Shown here piece after piece: positions 1-7,513 of a stretch of DNA of 64,000 nt. Location: NCBI GenBank assembly GCA_965200375.1, contig OZ241353.1:1922001-1986000 (forward strand), read 5' to 3'. How positions within the stretch are numbered: the stretch's first letter is position 1; every line of letters begins with the position of its first letter. A model generated the notes under the pieces. That model searched no databases, had not been told where the DNA came from, and saw only the letters and a program-made list of their open reading frames with translations. The stretch comes from VXYL01 sp965200375 (GTDB lineage Bacteria; Pseudomonadota; Gammaproteobacteria; Pseudomonadales; Azotimanducaceae). The translations under genes and the position numbers were made by a program.

Positions 1-1449
1 TGCCTCACGGTCTCCGGGCCCGGCGTCATCCACGCCTTCGCCGGCCTCGCCAACGCCAAGCAGAACTGCTGGCCGATGATTCTCATCGGCGGCGCTTCGC
101 CCGTGTACCAGAACGGCATGGGCGGCTTCCAGGAGGAGCGGCAGGTGGAACTCGCGGCGCCGTACTGCAAGTACGCGCACGCCATCGAGCACGCGCACCG
201 CATCCCCTACTACGTCAACCAGGCGGTCCGCCACGCCTTGTACGGGCGTCCGGGTCCCGTGTACTTGGACTTCCCGGACGACATCATCCGCGCCGAATGC
301 GACGAAGGCGAGGCGGCGGTCGCCGCCCGGGTGCCGGAACCGCCCCGCACGATGGCGGATCCGGAAGCCGTGGAGGCCGCGCTCACGGCGCTCGAGTCCG
401 CCGAACGGCCGCTGGTGGTGGTCGGCAAGGGCATGGCCTGGGCCCGCGCCGAGGACGAGATCCGCGAATTCGTCGAACGCACGCAGCTGCCGTTCCTGAA
501 CTCGCCGATGGGCAAGGGCACCATGCCGGACGACGACCCCCTCTCCGTGGGCGCCGCCCGCAGCACCGCGCTGCGCGAGGCGGACCTGGTGTTCCTGATG
601 GGCGCCCGCCTGAACTGGATCATGCACTTCGGCCTGCCGCCCCGCTTCCACAAGGACGTGCGCATCATCCAGCTGGACATCGAACCCACCGAGATCGGCG
701 CCAACGTGCCGGCCGAAGTGGCGCTGGTGGGAGACGGCAAGGCCGTGGTCGGCCAGTTGAACCGGGCCTTGGGCAACCGCCAGTGGTTCTATCCGTCGGA
801 AACCCCGTGGCGGGCCCTGCTGCAGGAGAAGGCGCAGGCCAACATGGCGGCGGTGCAGCCGATGATCGACGACGACTCCGCCCCCACCAACTACTACCGC
901 GCCTTCAAGGACATCGTGGAGTGGCTGCCGGAGGACGCCATCATCATCGGCGAAGGCGCCAACACCATGGACATCGGCCGTACGCAGATGCCCAATCGCC
1001 GGCCCCGCCATCGGCTGGACGCCGGCACCTACGGCACCATGGGCGTGGGCCTCGGCTTCGCCGTCGCCGCGGCGGTGACGAATCCGCAGCAGCCCGTGGT
1101 TTCCGTGCAGGGCGACAGCGCCTTCGGCTTCACCGGCATGGAACTGGAGACGATGGTGCGCTGCAAGCTGCCGGTGAAGCTCATCGTGCTGAACAACGGC
1201 GGCATCGGCGGCGGCCTGCACCCGCTGAAGGAGGGCCAGACCGCGCCGCCCGGCAACCTCATCTACGGCGCCCGCTACGAGGGGATGCTGGAAGCCCTAG
1301 GCGGCAAGGGACTGTACGTGGAGGACCCCAAGGATCTGCGGGCGGCGCTCGACGAAGCGATGGCCTTCGACGGTCCGGCGCTGGTGAACGTGGCCTTGAA
1401 CCCGCGGGCCGGGCGCAAGCCGCAGCAGTTCGGCTGGCTCACCACCTAG
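1..1449 (+). CDS. Oxalyl-CoA decarboxylase / 2-hydroxyacyl-CoA lyase family ThDP enzyme (5' truncated)
   Basis: The reading frame is open from base 1, so the start lies outside the window; about 482 residues remain of a family usually near 550-580. The visible N-terminal piece (SGPGVIHAFAGLANAKQNCW) matches the Pyr domain of oxalyl-CoA decarboxylase and 2-hydroxyacyl-CoA lyase. The C-terminal ThDP-binding domain carries the metal/diphosphate motif GDSAFGF followed by VLNNGG. Enzymes of this family cleave 2-hydroxyacyl-CoA or decarboxylate oxalyl-CoA in the cytoplasm. A CaiB/BaiF CoA-transferase lies 1 kb downstream on the other strand, the partner usually found with oxalyl-CoA decarboxylase, but here it belongs to a different coupled unit, so oxalate metabolism is only one option. 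An acetolactate synthase-like activity is less likely given the N-terminal motif. Confidence 0.8.
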   Translation, partial: CLTVSGPGVIHAFAGLANAKQNCWPMILIGGASPVYQNGMGGFQEERQVELAAPYCKYAHAIEHAHRIPYYVNQAVRHALYGRPGPVYLDFPDDIIRAECDEGEAAVAARVPEPPRTMADPEAVEAALTALESAERPLVVVGKGMAWARAEDEIREFVERTQLPFLNSPMGKGTMPDDDPLSVGAARSTALREADLVFLMGARLNWIMHFGLPPRFHKDVRIIQLDIEPTEIGANVPAEVALVGDGKAVVGQLNRALGNRQWFYPSETPWRALLQEKAQANMAAVQPMIDDDSAPTNYYRAFKDIVEWLPEDAIIIGEGANTMDIGRTQMPNRRPRHRLDAGTYGTMGVGLGFAVAAAVTNPQQPVVSVQGDSAFGFTGMELETMVRCKLPVKLIVLNNGGIGGGLHPLKEGQTAPPGNLIYGARYEGMLEALGGKGLYVEDPKDLRAALDEAMAFDGPALVNVALNPRAGRKPQQFGWLTT

Positions 1450-1474
1450 ACGCTGGCGTCAGGCGCCGTCCAAG

Positions 1475-2413
1475 GTGCCCGACGCCCTAGAGCCCACGGC
1501 CGGCGAAGCGGCGGCTTCGCGGGACCCTGTTCCGCTGGCGCGGTGCATGTCCCGCCTCGCCGAGCGCTTCGCCGAGTCGCTGCGTGTCGCCGCGCAGATG
1601 CGGCGGCACGGGTTCTGGACCGACCCGCCGCCGGCAGTGATGGACGCGGGCACCGGCCGGATGATGGTGGTGCCCATTGCCCTGTGGCTGCTCGGATGCG
1701 CTCGGCAGGTCGTGACGGTTGACGTGGAGCGCCAGCTAGCGCCCCGGCTCATCGCGCTGCAGCATGCGTTCTATAGCGGCCGCAGAAAGAGCCTGCTCGC
1801 TCTGCCCGAGGCGGATCCCGTGGCGGTGGCTGAGCGCCTCGACAGGTTTCTGGCGCAGTGGTCGCAGCCCGACAAACCGGCCGGGCCCGCGCTCGTCGAG
1901 CGGCTGCTCGCGCTGTGCAACGTCACCTACGTGGCGCCTTGCGACGCCGCCGAGCTCGACATGCCGAGCGACAGCTTCGACGTCCAAGTCTCCACGCATC
2001 TCCTGGAGCACATCTCCCCCGATGCTTTGCCGCGACTGCTGCGCAACGGCCAGCGGCTGCTGCGGCCAGGCGGCATCGCGGTGCATCTGATCGATCATAC
2101 GGACCATCTGGATCGTCTGGCCCGCTTTCGCGCCAACGCGCCGCGGTTCGAGTTCCTTAGATTCGAGGATGAAGAGTGGCGCAAGCGGGATAGAGAATCC
2201 TACATCTACATGAACCGCATGCGTTCCTCGGAATACATGCCGTACTTCACTTCGGCGGGATTCGGCATCGTAGAAGTCGACGTCGCCGTGGACGACGAGG
2301 CGGTGGAAGCCATCCACGCCGGGGAGACTCCCCTGGCATCCAGATTCCGCGACATGGTCCCGGCGGACGTGGCGACCCGCCAGACTCTGCTGGTGGTCCG
2401 CAAACCCTTCTAA
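1475..2413 (+). CDS. Class I SAM-dependent methyltransferase
   Basis: This encodes up to 312 residues from a GTG at 1475, 25 bases after the upstream stop. An internal ATG at 1547 (MSRLAERF) is an alternative start. Residues near 55-75 (VMDAGTGRMMVVPIALWLLG, then VTVDVE) form the glycine-rich SAM-binding loop and following acidic strand. The stretch DMPSDSFDVQVSTHLLEHI followed by LLRPGGIAVHLIDH is the typical methyltransf_11 motif II/III region. The substrate cannot be told. The short gap suggests co-transcription with the ThDP enzyme. The family assignment is firm, the role unknown. Confidence 0.72.
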   Translation: MPDALEPTAGEAAASRDPVPLARCMSRLAERFAESLRVAAQMRRHGFWTDPPPAVMDAGTGRMMVVPIALWLLGCARQVVTVDVERQLAPRLIALQHAFYSGRRKSLLALPEADPVAVAERLDRFLAQWSQPDKPAGPALVERLLALCNVTYVAPCDAAELDMPSDSFDVQVSTHLLEHISPDALPRLLRNGQRLLRPGGIAVHLIDHTDHLDRLARFRANAPRFEFLRFEDEEWRKRDRESYIYMNRMRSSEYMPYFTSAGFGIVEVDVAVDDEAVEAIHAGETPLASRFRDMVPADVATRQTLLVVRKPF

Positions 2414-2439
2414 ATAACTCGTCGACGGCTCCTGGCAAG

Positions 2440-3618
2440 CTAGCGAACGACGCCGCGAGCTCGCAGATCCGTGATCTCCTCGGCCGTGTAGCCGGCTTCG
2501 CCGAGCACTTCCCGGGTGTGCTCGCCGAGCTCCGGCGAACAGCGGAAGATGGCCGCCGGCGTGTCGCCGAAACGGGCCGGAGGGCGGGCCTGGCGCATGG
2601 GACCGGCGATGGGATGCTCGAACTCCCACAGCGCCTCCATGGCCCGCACCTGCGGATCGTGCATCACCTCGTCCCGGGGGTTTATCTTGGCGAACGGCAC
2701 CTGTTCTTGCTGCAGCCGTTCCGCCAGCTCGGCCGTGTCGAACTGCGCGTAGGCGTCGTTCAGCGCTGCCTGGAACCGTTCGGAATCCAGCCCCTCCTGG
2801 GTGCGGAAGCGCTCGTCCTCGAACAGATTGGGCAGTTCCAGGGCGCGGAACAGGCCGTGCCACTCCGCCGCCTGCACCGGCATCGTGCAGATGTATCCGT
2901 CCCTCGTCTGCCGCACCATGTTCTCGTGGGAGCGATGTCCGGGATGCCGTTTTTCGTCGCCCACGAAGGTGTAGGGCAGCATGTTGTCCGGCCACAGGAA
3001 AAACAGCGCCGCATCGAGCATCGAGATGTCCAGGCGCTGGCCGACGCCGGTGCGCTCCCGGGCCACCAGGGCCGCGGCGACGGCCTGCGCCGCGGTCATG
3101 GACGTGATCTTGTCGCAGATCAGCGAGTTGACGAGGATCGGGCGTTCCGCAGACGGATTCGACTGCAACGAACCGATGCCGGAAATGGACTGGATGATCG
3201 CGTCGTACACGCGGCGTCCGGCGTAGGGTCCGGTGTGGCCCACGCCGTTGATGGACGCGAACACCAGACGCGGGTTCACGTCGCGCAGGGTCTCGAAATC
3301 CAGCCCCAGGCGCTCCATCACCCCCGGGCGGTAGTTCTCCATCACCACGTCCGCGTTCGCCACGAGTCTCTTGAACGCCGCCTTGCCGGCGGCCACGGAC
3401 AAGTCGATCACGATGCCCCGCTTGTTGCGGTTCATCATCGCGAACGCGCCGCCGACGCCGTTGCGCTGATAGCCGCCGGGATGGCGCATGAAGTCCCCCT
3501 GCGGGGATTCAACCTTCACCACGTCCGCCCCCTGATCGCCGAGGATGGATGCGGCGATCGGGCCGGAATAGATGGTGCAGAGATCCAGCACCCGAATGCC
3601 GTCGAGCGCGCCCGCCAT
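2440..3618 (-). CDS. CaiB/BaiF family (class III) CoA-transferase
   Basis: This encodes 392 residues from the ATG at 3618, which overlaps the TGA of the upstream monooxygenase (TGATG), so translation is probably coupled. It opens with LDGIRVLDLCTIYSGPIAAS and contains NRNKRGIVIDL, ADVVMENYRPGVMERLG and the YDAIIQ segment that holds the catalytic Asp of formyl-CoA transferase relatives, all normal for class III CoA-transferases of about 400 residues. The enzyme moves CoA between carboxylic acids in the cytoplasm. Its operon partners are an FAD monooxygenase and an enoyl-CoA hydratase, so it most likely activates a carboxylate product of that pathway as a CoA ester. Confidence 0.88.
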   Translation of the reverse strand: MAGALDGIRVLDLCTIYSGPIAASILGDQGADVVKVESPQGDFMRHPGGYQRNGVGGAFAMMNRNKRGIVIDLSVAAGKAAFKRLVANADVVMENYRPGVMERLGLDFETLRDVNPRLVFASINGVGHTGPYAGRRVYDAIIQSISGIGSLQSNPSAERPILVNSLICDKITSMTAAQAVAAALVARERTGVGQRLDISMLDAALFFLWPDNMLPYTFVGDEKRHPGHRSHENMVRQTRDGYICTMPVQAAEWHGLFRALELPNLFEDERFRTQEGLDSERFQAALNDAYAQFDTAELAERLQQEQVPFAKINPRDEVMHDPQVRAMEALWEFEHPIAGPMRQARPPARFGDTPAAIFRCSPELGEHTREVLGEAGYTAEEITDLRARGVVR

Positions 3619-5321
3619 CACGTCGTACCGGCAGCCCCGGCCGGCTGTCCGCTCAGCTCGGGCGCGACAGCCGGGGCCGTCTCGAAGCCCTCGTAGCCGC
3701 CGGCCGCCACCGCATCGCACTTGTCCACATACGGTGGAAAGCCGACCAGGGGCATGAACACCTGCGGCTTGCCGGGGATGTTCTTGCCGAGATACCAGGA
3801 GTTGCATGTGGGATAGAGCGTTGCGCCGGCCACCGCGTTCACGTGCGCAACCCAGGCTTCCTCCGCCGCCGGCGTGGCCTCGATGGTGGCGGCGTTGGTG
3901 CAGCGCAGGTGTTCGATGCAGTCGCCGATCCAGTTCACGTGCTGCTCGATGGAGCAGATCATGTTGGTCAGCACGGAAGGGCTGCCCGGGCCGGAAATGA
4001 AGAACAGGTTGGGGAAGCCGGCGGTGCCGAGGCCGAGGTAGGTGCGGGGCCCGCCATCCCACTTGTCCTTGAGCCGCTGGCCGGCGCGGCCGCGAATGTC
4101 CACCCGCAGCACGGTGCCGGTCATGGCGTCGAAGCCGGTCGCGAAGACGATGCAATCCAAGCGGTGCTCTTCGCCGGCCACGACGATGCCGCTCGGCGTG
4201 ATGCGTTCTATGGGATTGGCGTGCACATCGACCAGACGCACGTTGGGCCGGTTGTAGGTTTCGAAATAGCCGGTGTCCAGGCAAGGGCGCTTGCAGCCGA
4301 TCACGTTGTCGGGACACAGCAGCGCGGCCGTCCGGGGGTTCTGAACCGTCTCGCGGATGCGCCGCCGCACGAACTCGGCGGCGGTTTCGTTGGCTTCCCG
4401 ATTCAGCAGCAGGTCGTTGTAGGCGCCTAGGAACCCGAAGCCGCCCCGCTGCCAGCGCGCCGCGTAGTTCGCCGTCTGCGCCGCTTCGTCGTCCGCGTCC
4501 GCCGGCGCGTCGTTCTGCGGAATCCTAGAACCGAAGCCGCCGGGCATGCGGTAGTTGCGGGCCCGGAACGCCGCGTACTCGGCCTTGATGTCGCGCACCA
4601 GCTGCCCGTCTATCGGCCCGTTGCGGGCGGGAATGGAGTAGTTGGGCGTGCGCTGGAAGACGGTGAGGTGCTCGGCTTCGGCGGCGATCACCGGAATCGC
4701 CTGGATCGCCGAGGATCCGGTGCCGACGATGCCGACCTGCTGGCCGCCGAATTCCACCTTCCCGTGGGGCCAGCGCCCGGTGTGGTAGGTGGGCCCGGCG
4801 AAACTGCCGCGGCCCGGAAAGTCCGGCAGGTTGGCTGTGGAGAGGCAGCCGGTGGCCATGATGCAGAACCGCGCGGAGAGACTGTCGCCGGCGTCGGTGC
4901 GGATACGCCAGCAGCCGGCCGGCGCGTCGAACACCGCCTGTTCCACGCGGGTGTCGAAGACGATGTCGCGTCGCAGATCGAAGCGGTCCGCAACGTGGTT
5001 GGCGTAGCGCAGGATTTCCGGCTGCCCGGCGTAGCGCTCCGTCCACTCCCACTCCTGCTGCAAGCGCTCGTCGAAGCTGTAGGAGTACTCCATGCTCTCG
5101 ACGTCGCAGCGGGCGCCCGGGTAGCGGTTCCAGTACCAGGTGCCGCCGACGTCGCCGCCGGCTTCCACCACGCGCACCGAGAAGCCCCCCTGCCGCAGCC
5201 GGTGCAGCATGTACAGCCCGGCGAAACCGGCGCCCACCACCACGACGTCGAAGCGCGGCTGGGCGGCCATGCCGGCCTTGCGCGCGGCGCCGCGCTGGGG
5301 CGGAGCGGCGGAATTCGTCAC
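3618..5321 (-). CDS. FAD-dependent Baeyer-Villiger-type monooxygenase
   Basis: This is 567 residues from a GTG at 5321 that overlaps the hydratase stop codon (GTGA). An ATG at 5270 (MAAQPRFD) would give 550 residues. Two Rossmann fingerprints are visible: VVVGAGFAGLY near residue 27 for FAD and GIVGTGSSAIQ for NADPH. Between them lies FAGPTYHTGRWP, which fits the Baeyer-Villiger fingerprint FxGxxxHxxxWP. GGTWYWNRYPGARCD and the late VFATGFDAMTG are also typical of cyclohexanone/phenylacetone monooxygenase relatives. Such enzymes insert oxygen next to a ketone carbonyl to give esters or lactones. The flanking hydratase and CoA-transferase suggest breakdown of a cyclic or long-chain ketone. The substrate is not predictable. 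Confidence 0.87.
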   Translation of the reverse strand: MTNSAAPPQRGAARKAGMAAQPRFDVVVVGAGFAGLYMLHRLRQGGFSVRVVEAGGDVGGTWYWNRYPGARCDVESMEYSYSFDERLQQEWEWTERYAGQPEILRYANHVADRFDLRRDIVFDTRVEQAVFDAPAGCWRIRTDAGDSLSARFCIMATGCLSTANLPDFPGRGSFAGPTYHTGRWPHGKVEFGGQQVGIVGTGSSAIQAIPVIAAEAEHLTVFQRTPNYSIPARNGPIDGQLVRDIKAEYAAFRARNYRMPGGFGSRIPQNDAPADADDEAAQTANYAARWQRGGFGFLGAYNDLLLNREANETAAEFVRRRIRETVQNPRTAALLCPDNVIGCKRPCLDTGYFETYNRPNVRLVDVHANPIERITPSGIVVAGEEHRLDCIVFATGFDAMTGTVLRVDIRGRAGQRLKDKWDGGPRTYLGLGTAGFPNLFFISGPGSPSVLTNMICSIEQHVNWIGDCIEHLRCTNAATIEATPAAEEAWVAHVNAVAGATLYPTCNSWYLGKNIPGKPQVFMPLVGFPPYVDKCDAVAAGGYEGFETAPAVAPELSGQPAGAAGTT

Positions 5322-6130
5322 TCGGACGCGGCTTGCGGCGACGAACGGTTGAACTGGGCCTCGCGCTTGCCGAGGAAAGCGGCCACCGCCTCGGCGTGGT
5401 CCGGCAAGCGGCGGGCGATCTGGTCCCGCAGCCCCTCGCGTTCCATCACCGCGTCGAGGTCCGGATCCAACGGGTTCTTGCGCAGCAGTTCCTTGATCAT
5501 CATCACCGCCGGCGTGGAGTTGCTGGCGATTTCCTCCGCCTTGGCGAGCGCGGTGGGCAGCAGCGCCTCCGGATCCGTGACGGCCGAAACGAGGCCGATG
5601 CGCAGGGCTTCGTCCGCCGGCACCATGCGCCCGGTGAGGCACATCTCGGTGGCGTTGCCGAGGCCCACTAGCTGGGCGAGCAGGCGGGTGGAGCCGAGCT
5701 CCGGCATCAGCCCCATCTTGATGAAGCGGATGCTCAGCTGCGCCCCGGTGGACGCGATGCGCACGTCGCAGGGCAGGATCATGGTGAGGCCAACGCCCAC
5801 CGCATAGCCGTTCACCGCGGCGACGGTGGGCTTCGAGTTCCGCAGGAAGGTGGTGAAGTTGTGGCCGCCCCGCTGCAGCTGCTCGCCTTCGCCCTGGCGG
5901 TTGGCTTCCACCCGCTCGGCGAAGTTGCCGATGTCCGCCCCGGCGCAGAACGCCCGCCCCTCGCCGGTGATCAGAATGGCGCCGATGCCGTCGTCCGCGT
6001 TCCACGCCGTCATCTGTTCGACGATCTCGCCGGACATCGTGGCCGTCCAGGCGTTCAGCTTGCGCGGCCGATTGAGGCGGACGATGCCGACGCGGCCTTG
6101 GGTTTCGGCAATGATCTGTTCGTGAGCCAT
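5318..6130 (-). CDS. Enoyl-CoA hydratase/isomerase family protein
   Basis: This encodes 270 residues, the usual crotonase length, from the ATG at 6130. GEGRAFCAGADI is the first oxyanion-hole motif and IRFIKMGLMPELGSTRLLAQ the second, including the Glu position used by hydratases. It is the first gene of a three-gene minus-strand unit with 4-base and 1-base overlaps to the monooxygenase and CoA-transferase, so the three are almost certainly one transcript. It probably hydrates or isomerises an acyl-CoA intermediate in the same catabolic route. The divergent ferredoxin starts 135 bases away, so the promoter must lie in that short gap. Confidence 0.88.
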   Translation of the reverse strand: MAHEQIIAETQGRVGIVRLNRPRKLNAWTATMSGEIVEQMTAWNADDGIGAILITGEGRAFCAGADIGNFAERVEANRQGEGEQLQRGGHNFTTFLRNSKPTVAAVNGYAVGVGLTMILPCDVRIASTGAQLSIRFIKMGLMPELGSTRLLAQLVGLGNATEMCLTGRMVPADEALRIGLVSAVTDPEALLPTALAKAEEIASNSTPAVMMIKELLRKNPLDPDLDAVMEREGLRDQIARRLPDHAEAVAAFLGKREAQFNRSSPQAASE

Positions 6131-6265
6131 CGTTGATTCCGACGCCGTTGGTGGCCGGCGAACTTAGGCAACGCCGGCGGGGTTTGCAACCGCCCGCTCC
6201 GGCTGCTTCGCCTCCCCGCCGATCCGCCGTATGCTCGCCCGTCGGGTGCCGGAGCCGGTTCGCGA

Positions 6266-6586
6266 ATGTCCGTTGTCGTCGTCTTCGTTCAGCCGGATGG
6301 CCGTCGCCAGCGCTGCGCCGCGCCGGCGGGAGCGTCGGTGATGGACTGCGCGGTGGACAACGGCGTCCCGGGCATCGCCGCCCAGTGCGGCGGCGGCTGC
6401 ACCTGCTCGACGTGCCACGCCGTCGTCGACGAGCGCTGGTTCGCGCTAACGGGCGAGGCCGCGGGTGACGAGCGGGACATTCTCGCCTTCGTCCCGGAGC
6501 GGCAGCCGCGCAGCCGCCTCACCTGCCAGATCGTGCTGCACGAAGGCATGGACGGCCTGGTCGTCCACGTGCCGCCCACAGCCTGA
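6266..6586 (+). CDS. Adrenodoxin-type [2Fe-2S] ferredoxin
   Basis: This encodes 106 residues. The cluster ligands are visible as AQCGGGCTCSTCHAVV (C-x5-C-x2-C) and the fourth Cys in RLTCQI near the C-terminus, the spacing of adrenodoxin/putidaredoxin ferredoxins. These pass electrons from a reductase to P450s or oxygenases in the cytoplasm. It is divergent from the enoyl-CoA hydratase-monooxygenase operon. A TATGCT hexamer at 6230-6235 could be its -10 box, although no good -35 is seen. No P450 or ferredoxin reductase is in the window. The stop codon lies in the first copy of a 21-bp tandem duplication. Confidence 0.88.
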   Translation: MSVVVVFVQPDGRRQRCAAPAGASVMDCAVDNGVPGIAAQCGGGCTCSTCHAVVDERWFALTGEAAGDERDILAFVPERQPRSRLTCQIVLHEGMDGLVVHVPPTA

Positions 6587-6622
6587 CGCGGCAGCGCCGG
6601 GGCCTGACGCGGCAGCGCCGGG
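6581..6622. repeat. Two perfect tandem copies of a 21-bp unit
   Basis: The 21-base unit beginning gcctgacgcggcagcgcc occurs at 6581-6601 and again at 6602-6622 without mismatch. The first copy contains the stop codon of the ferredoxin gene, so the duplication left the protein unchanged. It looks like a recent slippage event. Confidence 0.85.
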
Positions 6623-6787
6623 GCGCCTCCGTCACACCGAAAATGGCGGAAGCGCCGCAACGCGGCGACAGCGGACGGGACTCACTGGTGCTGGGAATGC
6701 CCCGGCGTGGGCGGGAGCTATACTCCCAAGCACCCGTCGCCCGGCACGCCGTTGTCCGGAGCGTGGGCTGCACAGGAGGTTGTGGGA

Positions 6788-7498
6788 GTGACGCGGTTGT
6801 TCCTGCCAGCCGTGCGTTCGGCCTTTCGGATTGGCCGATGCTCGCCCAGCCAGCGCTTGGCACCGGCGCTCGCTGTCGTGTTCGCGCCGGTCGCCGCCGC
6901 CTTGCCGGTGGCGGACTTCGCGTTGGCGGATCAGCATGGCGTCCAGCATCGGCTCGCAAGCTACCGCAACGCTGCCGCCGTGGTGTTGACGGTGCAGGGC
7001 AACGGCTGCCCCATCGTCCGCAATGCGCTCCCGGACCTCGCCGCGGTGCGGGCTCGGTTCCAGGACCGCGACGTCGCGTTCCTGATGATCAACTCGAACC
7101 TGCAAGACGACGCGGACAGCGTCCGCGCCGAAGCCGAGGAGTGGGGCATCGACCTGCCCATCCTGATCGACGCGGCGCAATCGGTAGGCGAGCGCCTGCG
7201 CCTGACGCGCACCGCCGAGGCCCTGGTGCTGGTGCCGGAGCGGGAGTCGTGGCGCGTTGCCTACCGCGGCCCGGTCAACGACCGCCTGAGCTACGAACGC
7301 CAGCGCCGAGCGGCCAACGAACACTACTTGGTGGCAGCCCTCGAGGCGGTGCTGGCCGGGCAGGAGCCGGCGGCATCCACCCGGGAAGCCATTGGCTGTC
7401 TCATCAACTTCCCGGAGCGCGACAGAGCTGCCCCGGCCACGGCCAGCGACCCCGCCGCAGCCGACGGGACCAGCCACGCCGCCGCATCCGCGCCTTAG
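6788..7498 (+). CDS. Exported redoxin (thioredoxin-fold/AhpC-TSA-like) protein
   Basis: The start is the GTG at 6788, because AGGAGG lies at 6774-6779 with 8-base spacing; the product has 236 residues. After an N-terminal hydrophobic stretch (LAPALAVVFAPVAAALP) that looks like a signal or anchor, a redoxin fold follows: DFALADQHGVQHRLASYRN, then VLTVQGNGCPIVRNALPDL, with a single active-site-like Cys rather than CxxC. Length and layout fit the redoxin-domain proteins sometimes paired with c-type cytochromes. It may act in periplasmic thiol or peroxide chemistry. It is 15 bases from the NDH-SelD fusion, so co-expression is likely. The lone Cys makes a thioredoxin-like disulfide reductase role uncertain. 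Confidence 0.68.
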   Translation: MTRLFLPAVRSAFRIGRCSPSQRLAPALAVVFAPVAAALPVADFALADQHGVQHRLASYRNAAAVVLTVQGNGCPIVRNALPDLAAVRARFQDRDVAFLMINSNLQDDADSVRAEAEEWGIDLPILIDAAQSVGERLRLTRTAEALVLVPERESWRVAYRGPVNDRLSYERQRRAANEHYLVAALEAVLAGQEPAASTREAIGCLINFPERDRAAPATASDPAAADGTSHAAASAP

Positions 7499-7513
7499 GC
7501 GCCCTGCCGGGCC

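Noticed and set aside
2518..3696. Long antisense reading frames over high-GC genes, here opposite the CoA-transferase
   Set aside because: Typical GC-rich shadow frames; the true genes on the other strand have complete domain signatures.
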